This document shows positions 1 to 6,801 of a stretch of DNA of 22,312 nucleotides, in pieces. The DNA comes from Acidimicrobiaceae bacterium UBA7830 (GTDB lineage: Bacteria > Actinomycetota > Acidimicrobiia > Acidimicrobiales > Ilumatobacteraceae). The stretch lies in contig DLTS01000025.1 in NCBI GenBank assembly GCA_002501485.1, forward strand, positions 1 through 22,312. The letters are read 5' to 3'. Below the pieces are notes generated by a model. That model had not been told where the DNA came from. It searched no databases and saw nothing but the letters and a program-made list of their open reading frames with translations. Both the position numbers and the translations under genes were made by a program. Each line of letters starts with the position of its first letter. The first letter of the stretch is position 1.

Positions 1-522
1 GACCGCGACAATTGGAGTGTCCATCGGGGTACGACCCGTGTGTTCAATCGCCCATGGGCCTTCCGCGGTTGCGTCGACCCCAACGATGAGGTCACCGGGT
101 GTGCTGACGTAACGTTCGACACTCACTTCGTCACCATTCGCAGTGCGTACCGTTGCACCCGACGCCATTAAGGCGGCAAGCATGAGACTTTCTCCTCCGC
201 CAGCGGCGACCGTTCCACCGACCGTGCCAACGGTTCGGAGAGTTGAGGGAAGCTCGCGGCGTGCCGCCTCAGCGAGGAGATCTCCACCGCATTGTCGTTC
301 CACCTCAGACAGTCGGCACATTGCACCAAACCGCATTTGAGAAGCCTCCCTAGAGACCCCGTCGAGACCAAGCGATTGCAGGTCAACCGCCACCAGCTGC
401 GAACGGTTTCGATCTGCGTTCACAACGGTGCCTCCCGCCAGAGCTATGTGGTCGGGCTGCTGAAGGAGCTCAACGGCCTCAGCCAATGACTCCGGACGAT
501 GATATTCGACTACTAACGGCAC
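1..522 (-). CDS. Molybdenum hydroxylase FAD-binding subunit (CoxM/XdhB-like), partial
   Basis: This is the N-terminal 174 codons of a FAD-binding subunit of a xanthine dehydrogenase/CO dehydrogenase-type enzyme; the rest lies beyond the left edge. Such subunits pass electrons from the 2Fe-2S subunit to FAD and on to an acceptor in the cytoplasm. The reading starts at a GTG (522-520) with VPLVVEYHRPESLAEAVELL, the usual opening of the family. It shows the first FAD pyrophosphate motif LAGGT and the second, TVGTVGGTVA. The start lies 10 bases after the stop of the amidohydrolase at 533, with no clear Shine-Dalgarno, so it is probably translated from the same mRNA. It differs from the second FAD subunit at 15761-16633, so the genome probably holds two such enzymes. 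The Mo and 2Fe-2S partners should lie to the left. The family call is firm; the substrate is unknown. Confidence 0.88.
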   Translation of the reverse strand, partial: MPLVVEYHRPESLAEAVELLQQPDHIALAGGTVVNADRNRSQLVAVDLQSLGLDGVSREASQMRFGAMCRLSEVERQCGGDLLAEAARRELPSTLRTVGTVGGTVAAGGGESLMLAALMASGATVRTANGDEVSVERYVSTPGDLIVGVDATAEGPWAIEHTGRTPMDTPIVAV

Positions 523-532
523 GCTATTGAAG

Positions 533-1906
533 TTAGCCGAGACGAGAGTGAATGCCCGCCCGCTGAAACAGGGTTTTTGCGGCATCTTTCGACGAAGCGA
601 CCACCTCGGAGATGTTGACACCAAAATGCTGCCCATTCCTCACGACAGGGTTACCCCTCACGAAAACGTCTCGAACATGCTGCGGTGCACAATTGAAGAC
701 CAACGCACGCGGCACTCGGTGTACGGGAGCCACCGCAGGGTGGTCGAGATTGACGACGATGAGATCAGCTTCTCGACCAACTTCGATGCGTCCGAGTGTG
801 TCGGGTTCGCCAAATGCGCGGGCCCCTCCGGCACATGCCATTTCGATCGCATCTTCCGGCTGCAATGCCATTGCGTTGAGGTGGTGCACTTTTTGAAGGA
901 GCACACTGACCTTCATCGCTTCGAAAAGGTCTTGTCGATTATTCGACCCTGAGCCGTCGCTGGCGAGGGCAACGGTGATGCCTCGTTCCCTCATCTCAAC
1001 GATTCGGGCCACCCCAGAGGCAAGGTACATATTCGATACCGGACAGTGCACCACCACCGCATCTGCGGTGGCAATGGCGTCAAGTTCATCATCGTCGAGC
1101 CACACGGCGTGGGCGAGTTGCACGTCGGACGCGAGAGAGCCAACGCTCTGCAACCAAGGAACATGGCGCATTCCACGCTCCTCGAGGCTGATCTCGACTT
1201 CGATCGCCGTTTCAGCGCAGTGAACGTGGGTGCCTCGACCCCATGATCTGGCCGCGTCGATCGTCGACACCATCGCCTCATCGGAGCATCCCCAAGGAAT
1301 CAGAGGCCCGAGCTCAATACGTATTCGTCCGTCGTGGCCATCCCATTGATCAAACATCGATTTTGCTCGCTGGATCGCGGTCGCCGCATCCTCTGCGAGC
1401 GGTTCGTGATAATTGCGGTCGGCCCAACCGTGTGCAAGAAGAAGACGAATGCCAAGTTCGTCGGCAGCGCGACAAACCGCGTCATCGATCAGGTCGCCCT
1501 CAGCCCCAGGGTGCACGTATTGATGGTCAATGACAGTCGTACAGCCAGTCAAAAGATTCTCAAGAAGTCCGATTCGCGCAGCGTGATACGCAATCTCGGG
1601 TGTGATGTGTTCCGCTGCAGGCCAGATGCATTCTCGAAGCCAGTCAAGAAGTGGCCGGTCGTCGGCAAGGCCTCGGAAAAACGATTGGAACAGATGGGTA
1701 TGCGCATTGGTCATACCGGGCATCACCGCACACCCAACTGCCGAGATGTGCTCGTCGACCGAAGACACGACGTCACCAGGTGGCTCACCCTCGCCGAGTT
1801 GTGTGATCACACCGTTTGAGACAACAACCCAACCCGGGTCAAGCACCCGATGAGAGGGGTCGACGGTGACTACCGCTCCCCCAAAGATGAGTCTGCTATT
1901 CGCCAT
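533..1906 (-). CDS. Amidohydrolase, 8-oxoguanine/hydroxyatrazine deaminase-like
   Basis: This is a metal-dependent aminohydrolase of the ATZ/TRZ-SsnA-8-oxoguanine deaminase branch, about 457 aa, expected to remove an exocyclic amino group from a purine- or triazine-like ring. It opens with the small beta domain and then PGMTNAHTHLFQ, with the HxH metal pair at residues 69 and 71. The segment LLTGCTTVIDHQYVHP is typical of the 8-oxoguanine deaminase subgroup. HVHCAE gives the next metal His, LAHAVWL a further His, and ASDGSGSNN the catalytic Asp. I start at the ATG at 1906 (MANSRLIFGG), where the beta domain begins; a GTG/ATG further upstream (up to 1930) is possible. This start overlaps the stop of the preceding oxidoreductase by 11 bases, which implies coupled translation. 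Guanine-type, isoguanine, 8-oxoguanine or methylthioadenosine-type substrates cannot be told apart by eye. Confidence 0.87.
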   Translation of the reverse strand: MANSRLIFGGAVVTVDPSHRVLDPGWVVVSNGVITQLGEGEPPGDVVSSVDEHISAVGCAVMPGMTNAHTHLFQSFFRGLADDRPLLDWLRECIWPAAEHITPEIAYHAARIGLLENLLTGCTTVIDHQYVHPGAEGDLIDDAVCRAADELGIRLLLAHGWADRNYHEPLAEDAATAIQRAKSMFDQWDGHDGRIRIELGPLIPWGCSDEAMVSTIDAARSWGRGTHVHCAETAIEVEISLEERGMRHVPWLQSVGSLASDVQLAHAVWLDDDELDAIATADAVVVHCPVSNMYLASGVARIVEMRERGITVALASDGSGSNNRQDLFEAMKVSVLLQKVHHLNAMALQPEDAIEMACAGGARAFGEPDTLGRIEVGREADLIVVNLDHPAVAPVHRVPRALVFNCAPQHVRDVFVRGNPVVRNGQHFGVNISEVVASSKDAAKTLFQRAGIHSRLG

Positions 1907-2927
1907 CTGGCATCCAGTGGGCGAATGCATCGATCACTGGCTTGATGTCGTCCATCATTGGGTACAGGATCGGACATGTCACGCCAGCATCGATGTATTC
2001 AGCAACCGTGTCTTGGCACTCCCCCGTCGTGCCAACAGCCATCAGCGACCGCACAAGATCATCAGGAATGAGATGCGCCGCTTTTCGGTAGTCGGCTTCT
2101 GTGGCTGGCCAACCAACAACTTCTTGCACACGCTCCACCAACTCGGGGTCAGCGCCGCTCGCCTCCATGATGTGAGGCTCGGTTCCTAGGTAGTAGGCAA
2201 CGAGTGATTTTCCAGTGAGTAATGCTTCTTCGGGGTCATCGTCGGATAGCGAGCACACGAGAAGTTCGGGACGATCAATGTCGTCGATTGTCTTTCCTGC
2301 AAGCTCGGCGCCCGTGGCAACATGCTCAACCGCTGAGCGGATGTAGTCAGTTGAGACGACATAGTTAAGAACAACGCCGTCACAGGTCTCCCCTGTGAGT
2401 TCAAGCATTTTTGGACCGGTTGCGCCGATGTAGATCGGAATATTTCTTGGAGAGGTGTCTCCGTAGGCCACATCGAGTCGAACCCGGTCAAGTTGAACGA
2501 TCTCACCCTCGTAGGTGACCTCCTCCATGGTGAACAATGCACGCAAGGCCTCAACGTGTTCTCGCATCGCTCGAAGCGGAAGTCGTCGATTCTCACCAAC
2601 ACGACTCGCAATTGGCTCCCACCATGCGCCAATCCCGCACATCACGCGACTTTCACCGTCGACGAGACCGCCCAGTTCCCACATGGTGCTCCAGGTTGCA
2701 GCGATGACTGCAGGGTTTCGGGTCCAAATGGGCAACACACCTGACCCGATTCGCAGGCGCTTTGTTTCGGTTAGTAGAGCACTCATCAATACGACGCAAT
2801 CCCGCGCAAGACGAGTGTCGGCCTGCCAAATTTCTGAGAATCCCTGGTCTTCTGCGTACTTCGCCATTTCGATCTCATAGGAGATCGGATGCTTATCTTG
2901 CAGATACAGGGCCATGCGTTGCGCCAT
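1896..2927 (-). CDS. LLM-class flavin/F420-dependent oxidoreductase
   Basis: This is a luciferase-like monooxygenase-fold TIM barrel of 343 aa, the usual length for the Mer/F420-dependent group. The features seen are RIGSGVLPIWTRNPAVIAAT, the family's strand-4 segment with the conserved Arg-Asn-Pro, then a GIGAWW loop matching the common G-x-G, and IPIYIGATGPKMLELTGE, a hallmark of F420-type members. It probably uses reduced F420 or FMN to reduce or oxygenate a small molecule in the cytoplasm. The start (ATG 2927) lies 10 bases after the stop of the amidohydrolase upstream; another ATG at 2915 is in frame. It sits between two ring-acting amidohydrolases, so a step on the same substrate is plausible, by loose analogy with RutA, an LLM enzyme that opens uracil. 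Cofactor and reaction are not determined. Confidence 0.85.
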   Translation of the reverse strand: MAQRMALYLQDKHPISYEIEMAKYAEDQGFSEIWQADTRLARDCVVLMSALLTETKRLRIGSGVLPIWTRNPAVIAATWSTMWELGGLVDGESRVMCGIGAWWEPIASRVGENRRLPLRAMREHVEALRALFTMEEVTYEGEIVQLDRVRLDVAYGDTSPRNIPIYIGATGPKMLELTGETCDGVVLNYVVSTDYIRSAVEHVATGAELAGKTIDDIDRPELLVCSLSDDDPEEALLTGKSLVAYYLGTEPHIMEASGADPELVERVQEVVGWPATEADYRKAAHLIPDDLVRSLMAVGTTGECQDTVAEYIDAGVTCPILYPMMDDIKPVIDAFAHWMPDGE

Positions 2928-2937
2928 GGCGCCGAGA

Positions 2938-4182
2938 TTAGGTGATAATTGGCGGGAACTCGCTCATTGCGCTGGTGCGGGCAACTACTTGTCCACCCTT
3001 CATGACGATTCGATCGGCTGGTGCTTCGGCAATTGCCTGACGGGTCGAACCTGCTCGCACGGCAAGGAGGTCTGCGGGTTGGCCGACTTCGATTGAGACT
3101 TCAGGCATCCCGAGGGCTCTACGTGGATTAGACGAAATCGTCGCAAAGGCATCGCTTGGAAGCATGTGGCCTGCCATCACCATCAATGCTGCCGTCTCGA
3201 ATGGATCGTTCCTTCCAACAAAGTTGAACGGGTCTTGGGCGTTGTCCGCTCCGGCGACAAGGTTCACTCCGGCTGCCACCAACGCATGGATGGCGGTGAG
3301 GCCTCGAGGTGTCGCCACTGGGTCATCACGCCCTTGCAGGAACAGGTTGGTTTGCGGCAACGCAACGATGGAGACTTCAGCTTCAGAGATGTTCTCGGCG
3401 AGCGACTGAACTTGCTCAACGGGAAGCATTCCGAGGCTTACGCAGTGACTTGCGGTGGTCAAAATACCGGAGCCACGCGAGTACCGAACGACATCATTGA
3501 TTGTCAACGCTGAAGGGTCGAGAGTCTCATCAACATGCAGATCAACTTTGCGTTGATGACGCTCAGCGAGTTCAAACACTTTCGATACACATGAGTCTGA
3601 ATCAGGCTCGAGCTGAGGGCATCCACCGATGACCTCTACTCCTAGTTCGATTGCGTGGTTGAGTGCTGTGAGGTTGAGGTCACTCCCCTCGCCGCTCATC
3701 GGCATATACGTCAGCGCAACAAACTCAATATCCATTCGCTGCCTGAACGTTGCTGCGGCTTCTATGGCAGCAACGAGGTAACGGGTTGAGACCGATCCAC
3801 CAACATTGATGTGACTTCTAACCGCAGTGACTCCACTTGCGAGCAGCATCTCCAATGAGCGGCGGATTCGAGCAACCATTTCTTCGTGGCCGATTACTCC
3901 CGCAGCTTCAGCGTCTCGCCACCCGTGGATTGCACCTATCAAGTCACCCTTTGGGTTAGGTACGACGTCTGCGGTGAGCGATTTGTCGAGATGCGCGTGA
4001 GGTTCGACTAAAGAGGGGACGATGAGACGACCATCGAGATCAATGCAATTCACGTTTTCACTCGAGACGTCGCCCTCGCGCTCCGATACCTCAATGATGC
4101 GCCCATCGCTATCGACGAGAATGTGCGGAGTTGAACCATCCTCGAGGAAGCCACCGGAGATGAGGGTTCGAGGTTGAGTCAT
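2938..4182 (-). CDS. Cytosine deaminase-like amidohydrolase
   Basis: This is an amidohydrolase of 414 aa in the CodA/cytosine deaminase branch, which also includes creatinine deaminase and isoguanine-type enzymes. EPHAHLDKS carries the metal HxH at residues 62 and 64. DLHVDETLD matches the CodA HxDE loop, where the Glu acts in proton transfer. TASHCVS gives the next metal His, and GADNAQDPFNFVG matches the D-P loop containing the catalytic Asp. It is therefore likely to be an active Fe/Zn deaminase on a pyrimidine-like or cyclic guanidine ring. It is the first gene of a minus-strand operon that continues to the left edge. The ATG at 4182 follows the -10 box TATGAT by exactly six bases and has no Shine-Dalgarno, so the message is probably leaderless. 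The family is secure; cytosine itself as substrate is only one possibility. Confidence 0.86.
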   Translation of the reverse strand: MTQPRTLISGGFLEDGSTPHILVDSDGRIIEVSEREGDVSSENVNCIDLDGRLIVPSLVEPHAHLDKSLTADVVPNPKGDLIGAIHGWRDAEAAGVIGHEEMVARIRRSLEMLLASGVTAVRSHINVGGSVSTRYLVAAIEAAATFRQRMDIEFVALTYMPMSGEGSDLNLTALNHAIELGVEVIGGCPQLEPDSDSCVSKVFELAERHQRKVDLHVDETLDPSALTINDVVRYSRGSGILTTASHCVSLGMLPVEQVQSLAENISEAEVSIVALPQTNLFLQGRDDPVATPRGLTAIHALVAAGVNLVAGADNAQDPFNFVGRNDPFETAALMVMAGHMLPSDAFATISSNPRRALGMPEVSIEVGQPADLLAVRAGSTRQAIAEAPADRIVMKGGQVVARTSAMSEFPPIIT

Positions 4183-4188
4183 GTGAGC

Positions 4189-4194
4189 ATCATA
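4189..4194 (-). promoter_or_regulatory. -10 box TATGAT, leaderless promoter of the amidohydrolase operon
   Basis: Read on the minus strand, TATGAT is followed by GCTCAC and then the ATG at 4182. A -10 box six bases before a start codon puts the transcription start on the A of ATG, the known actinobacterial leaderless arrangement. No good -35 is visible. Confidence 0.6.
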
Positions 4195-4210
4195 TTGTTC
4201 GGCGTAGATT
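4193..4210 (+). promoter_or_regulatory. Candidate -10 boxes (TATTGT 4193-4198, TAGATT 4205-4210) for the creatininase-like gene
   Basis: Two TANNNT boxes could serve the plus-strand gene. TATTGT shares its TA with the opposing minus-strand TATGAT and would give a leader of about 7 bases to the ATG at 4212. TAGATT lies seven bases before the ATG at 4218 and would give a leaderless message starting there. Only RNA 5'-end data can choose between them. Confidence 0.45.
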
Positions 4211-4211
4211 C

Positions 4212-5000
4212 ATGGCTATGAACGCAAGCGAAAGCCGTCGATACGCCGACATTGTGGGTCCAGATATTGGCGATGTCATTTCTGAAGAGTCCATCCTCGT
4301 GTTACCGGTTGGAGCCATCGAGCAGCACGGCCCACACTTACCGATGTCGGTTGACGATGTAATTGCAACTGAAACGACCACTGAGGTTGTGCGTCGGTTC
4401 GGTGGCGATCTTGATCTGTGGCAACTCCCTTCGCTATCGATCTCAAAGTCAAATGAACACGCCTGGAGTCCTGGCACTCTTTGGTATTCAGCTGAGACGA
4501 TGATGTCGGTGCTCCACGACATCGGCCGTTCAATTTCAACGACCCGGGCCGAGCGGCTTGTCCTTCTCAACGGCCACGGCGGTAACACCACGTTGCTCAA
4601 CACCGCCTTGCGCGAACTTCGGCTGGCGTACGGACTGAAGACGTTCCTTGTTCACCCATCTCTCCCTCCCGCTTATGGAGGCTCGTCCACCGAAGATGAG
4701 TTGGGTATGGGTATCCACGGCGGCCTCAACGAAACGTCGGTGTTTATGCATCTTCGTCCTGATCTTGTTGACCTCAGCCGAGCGGAACGAAAGGTTCCGG
4801 AGGCCTTAGCCCAGAATGAACATGTGAAGTTCGGAGGGTCGGTTGCGTTTGGTTGGCTGTCCAACGACTTCGATGAGGCTGGCTATATCGGCGATCCGAC
4901 AGGAGCGAACGCCGAGCGTGGTGCCGAGCTGTTCAATCACGCAGTCGAGCGAATTGGCGAGCAAATGGCGGAAATCAGGCAATTCAACTTCGGCCGGTGA
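4212..5000 (+). CDS. Creatininase-family amidohydrolase
   Basis: This 262 aa protein has the usual length of the creatininase family, metal-dependent cytoplasmic amidohydrolases. LPVGAIEQHGPHLPMSVDD supplies the Glu (37), His (39) and Asp (48) metal ligands, NGHGGN supplies His 122, and GGLNETS supplies a Glu at 174. Classical creatininase has NGHYEN with an extra metal Glu. The NGHGGN plus later ETS pattern is instead that of the broader group, which includes FAPy deformylase (ArfB) and the mycofactocin peptidase MftE, so creatinine hydrolysis should not be assumed. No other mycofactocin gene is here. It diverges from the cytosine-deaminase-like operon with only 29 bases between starts. ATG 4212 and 4218 are both possible; if the TAGATT box is used, 4218 is the start. 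No Shine-Dalgarno is seen. Confidence 0.86.
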   Translation: MAMNASESRRYADIVGPDIGDVISEESILVLPVGAIEQHGPHLPMSVDDVIATETTTEVVRRFGGDLDLWQLPSLSISKSNEHAWSPGTLWYSAETMMSVLHDIGRSISTTRAERLVLLNGHGGNTTLLNTALRELRLAYGLKTFLVHPSLPPAYGGSSTEDELGMGIHGGLNETSVFMHLRPDLVDLSRAERKVPEALAQNEHVKFGGSVAFGWLSNDFDEAGYIGDPTGANAERGAELFNHAVERIGEQMAEIRQFNFGR

Positions 5001-5046
5001 TGTCCGCTGCTCGGTCGGCGCTGGTTCGTTGACATTCGGGCTGCAA

Positions 5047-5052
5047 TAAGAT
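5047..5052 (+). promoter_or_regulatory. -10 box TAAGAT, leaderless promoter of the phosphodiesterase
   Basis: TAAGAT is followed by TGCGCC and then the ATG at 5059, the same box-N6-start geometry as at 4182. No Shine-Dalgarno precedes the ATG. This suggests that the phosphodiesterase is transcribed separately from the creatininase-like gene 58 bases upstream. Confidence 0.55.
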
Positions 5053-5058
5053 TGCGCC

Positions 5059-5868
5059 ATGCTGATTGCACAACTCAGTGACCCCCACATTTTTGCCCGA
5101 GGTGAATTGATGGAGGGTGTGGTCGACACTGCGGCCAATCTTTCACTTGCACTGGCGTCACTTGAAGAAGTCGCTCCAACGCCTGACTTCGTCGTGCTTA
5201 CAGGCGATTTAGTGAACGATGGGGATTCCGACCAATACGACCACCTCAAGGAACTGCTCGGCAGCCGCCTCGAGTCATTCATCGTCGTCGCCGGAAATCA
5301 CGACGACCGGACTGGCCTTCGGACGTTGTTTCCCCAACTTTCCGCAGTGGGTTCAGGTGACGATCCAATCGATTATGTGATTGATGTGGAGCGAGACGGG
5401 CGCTCGATCTCTCTTATCATCCTTGATACCACCGTCCCAGGTGAACATTCCGGTTTGCTCGATGCGACCCAGTTGGAATGGCTTGATAATCAACTTGCCG
5501 AACGACGTGACGATGAGGTTCTCATCGTGCAGCACCATCCCCCGTTTAGGAGCGGTATCGGATTCATGGATACCTATGGGCTGCATGACGCTGAAGCCGA
5601 GGCTGCAGTCGTTGCGAAATATCCAAACGTTGCTGCGGTGATTTCAGGTCATTTGCATCGACCCGCAACAGCCTCGTGGGCCGGAACGGTTGCGTTCGCG
5701 TCCCCTTCGACTGCGGCTCAAGTCTCTCCATCGTTCAACGGCGAGTCCACTTCGTACACAGGCGAACCCGGGATGTTGTCCCTTCATTGGTGGACTGGCG
5801 CAGGAGTTACTTCTCACGTTCAACCAATTGGCGACAACGGGCGTTGGGTGCCCGAATGGGCTAAGTAG
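5059..5868 (+). CDS. Calcineurin-like metallophosphoesterase (CpdA/GpdQ class)
   Basis: This 269 aa cytoplasmic dinuclear metallophosphoesterase carries all five family motifs in order: SDPH (residues 7-10), LTGDLVNDG, GNHDD, QHHPPF and SGHLH. Together they build the two-metal centre. Length and motif spacing fit the class III cyclic-nucleotide phosphodiesterase (CpdA) and glycerophosphodiesterase (GpdQ) group rather than DNA-acting or tyrosine-phosphatase members. It could cleave cAMP or other phosphodiesters, and the exact substrate is not visible. It is read from its own leaderless-type promoter. A CRP-like operator upstream of the peptide importer at 17492 would be a possible reader of cAMP in this genome, but linking the two is speculation. 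Confidence 0.88.
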   Translation: MLIAQLSDPHIFARGELMEGVVDTAANLSLALASLEEVAPTPDFVVLTGDLVNDGDSDQYDHLKELLGSRLESFIVVAGNHDDRTGLRTLFPQLSAVGSGDDPIDYVIDVERDGRSISLIILDTTVPGEHSGLLDATQLEWLDNQLAERRDDEVLIVQHHPPFRSGIGFMDTYGLHDAEAEAAVVAKYPNVAAVISGHLHRPATASWAGTVAFASPSTAAQVSPSFNGESTSYTGEPGMLSLHWWTGAGVTSHVQPIGDNGRWVPEWAK

Positions 5869-5988
5869 TTGATTTCTAGAATCGAAACTTCGCACCGCTT
5901 GACCAGAGTTTTGTGAATATTTATGGAAAGTTAAGTAAAAACCGTGGGAATGGGCTCCTTTTATTCCGATTAGGGTTCGAAGACCGAC

Positions 5989-5994
5989 TATGTT
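5989..5994 (+). promoter_or_regulatory. Candidate -10 box TATGTT for the ABC importer operon
   Basis: The 159 bases between 5869 and 6027 hold an AT-rich patch (about 5910-5945) and this TANNNT box. It would place the transcription start near 6001, with a leader of about 27 bases carrying AAGGTGG (6015-6021) as Shine-Dalgarno. No convincing -35, and no TPP, FMN or purine riboswitch core, is visible in this gap. Confidence 0.3.
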
Positions 5995-6027
5995 CGCGAG
6001 CGTGATTCGATTCCAAGGTGGTCAAGA

Positions 6028-6801
6028 ATGACAGCGGCCGATAGCGCCCTTCAGGTTAACGAGGTGGGATCTCCCGTTCTTTCGTTCGATCACACCCAGA
6101 TGACGTTTCCCGACGGCACAGAGGCTGTGCGAGATGTGAGTCTCAACGTCTCTCGAGGTGAGTTCGTTACCATCGTCGGCCCATCTGGTTGCGGCAAATC
6201 GACCCTTTTGAAGATCGCTTCTGGACTTCTCGAAGCAACAGGTGGAAATGTGACGGTTGACCGAGACCGATTGGGCTACGTCTTCCAAGATGCGACCCTT
6301 CTGCCCTGGCGAACGGTGCTGAGCAACGTGGAACTACTGGCAGAGTTACACGACATTCCAAAGGACGAGCGTCGCCGGTTGGCTCTTGAGGCAATCGAGA
6401 CCGTTGGGCTTTCGGGCTTCGTGAATCACTACCCTCGCTCGCTCTCAGGTGGCATGAAGATGAGAGCCTCTCTAGCTCGAACGCTTACGCTGAAACCTCC
6501 TGTGTTCCTCTTCGATGAGCCGTTCGGTGCGGTTGATGAGATCACTCGAGAACATCTCAACGATGAGACTCAGCGACTTTTCCAGTCAGAAGGATTCGCA
6601 GGCCTGTTCATCACCCACTCCATCGCCGAGGCGGTCTTCATGTCAACGAAGGTGATGGTCATGAGCGCCCGACCCGGACGCATCGTCGCTGAATTCGATG
6701 TGCCGTTCGACTACCCCCGTAAGCCAGAACTGCGTTTTGATCCCGAATTCGCTGCGCTTAGCGGCGACATTTCTCGAGAGTTGAGAGGTTCCCACCAATG
6801 A
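6028..6801 (+). CDS. ABC importer ATPase (SsuB/TauB/ThiZ type)
   Basis: This is the ATP-hydrolysing subunit (257 aa) of a nitrate/sulfonate/thiamine-precursor-type importer, acting at the inner face of the membrane. Walker A GPSGCGKST is at residues 51-59, the Q-loop is YVFQDATLLPW, the signature LSGGMKMR is near residue 139, Walker B is VFLFDEPFGAVDE near 160, and the H-loop is ITHS. The tail with MSARPGRIVAEFDVPF is common in this subgroup. The ATG is preceded by AAGGTGG at a good distance, unlike the leaderless genes upstream. It is the first gene of an operon with the permease (4-base ATGA overlap) and the binding lipoprotein. The substrate class follows from the binding protein and remains open. 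Confidence 0.92.
   Translation: MTAADSALQVNEVGSPVLSFDHTQMTFPDGTEAVRDVSLNVSRGEFVTIVGPSGCGKSTLLKIASGLLEATGGNVTVDRDRLGYVFQDATLLPWRTVLSNVELLAELHDIPKDERRRLALEAIETVGLSGFVNHYPRSLSGGMKMRASLARTLTLKPPVFLFDEPFGAVDEITREHLNDETQRLFQSEGFAGLFITHSIAEAVFMSTKVMVMSARPGRIVAEFDVPFDYPRKPELRFDPEFAALSGDISRELRGSHQ

Noticed and set aside
1334..1819. A 161-codon open frame on the plus strand opposite the 8-oxoguanine deaminase-like gene
   Set aside because: It is antisense to a gene with full amidohydrolase motifs and shows no domain or ribosome-binding site of its own.
4212..5000. Mycofactocin peptidase MftE
   Set aside because: MftE is in the same family, but no mycofactocin precursor, radical SAM enzyme or carrier gene is present.
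5029..5034. A perfect TTGACA hexamer upstream of the phosphodiesterase
   Set aside because: It lies only 12 bases before the TAAGAT box, too close for a -35 of that promoter, and no other -10 fits at 16-18 bases.
5947..5967. GGAAT ... ATTCC stem in the gap before the ABC importer
   Set aside because: It has only five pairs around an 11-base loop and no T-run, so it is neither a terminator nor a convincing riboswitch element.
5869..6027. A thiamine, FMN or purine riboswitch upstream of the ThiY/RibY-like importer
   Set aside because: I looked for the conserved cores of these riboswitches and found none.
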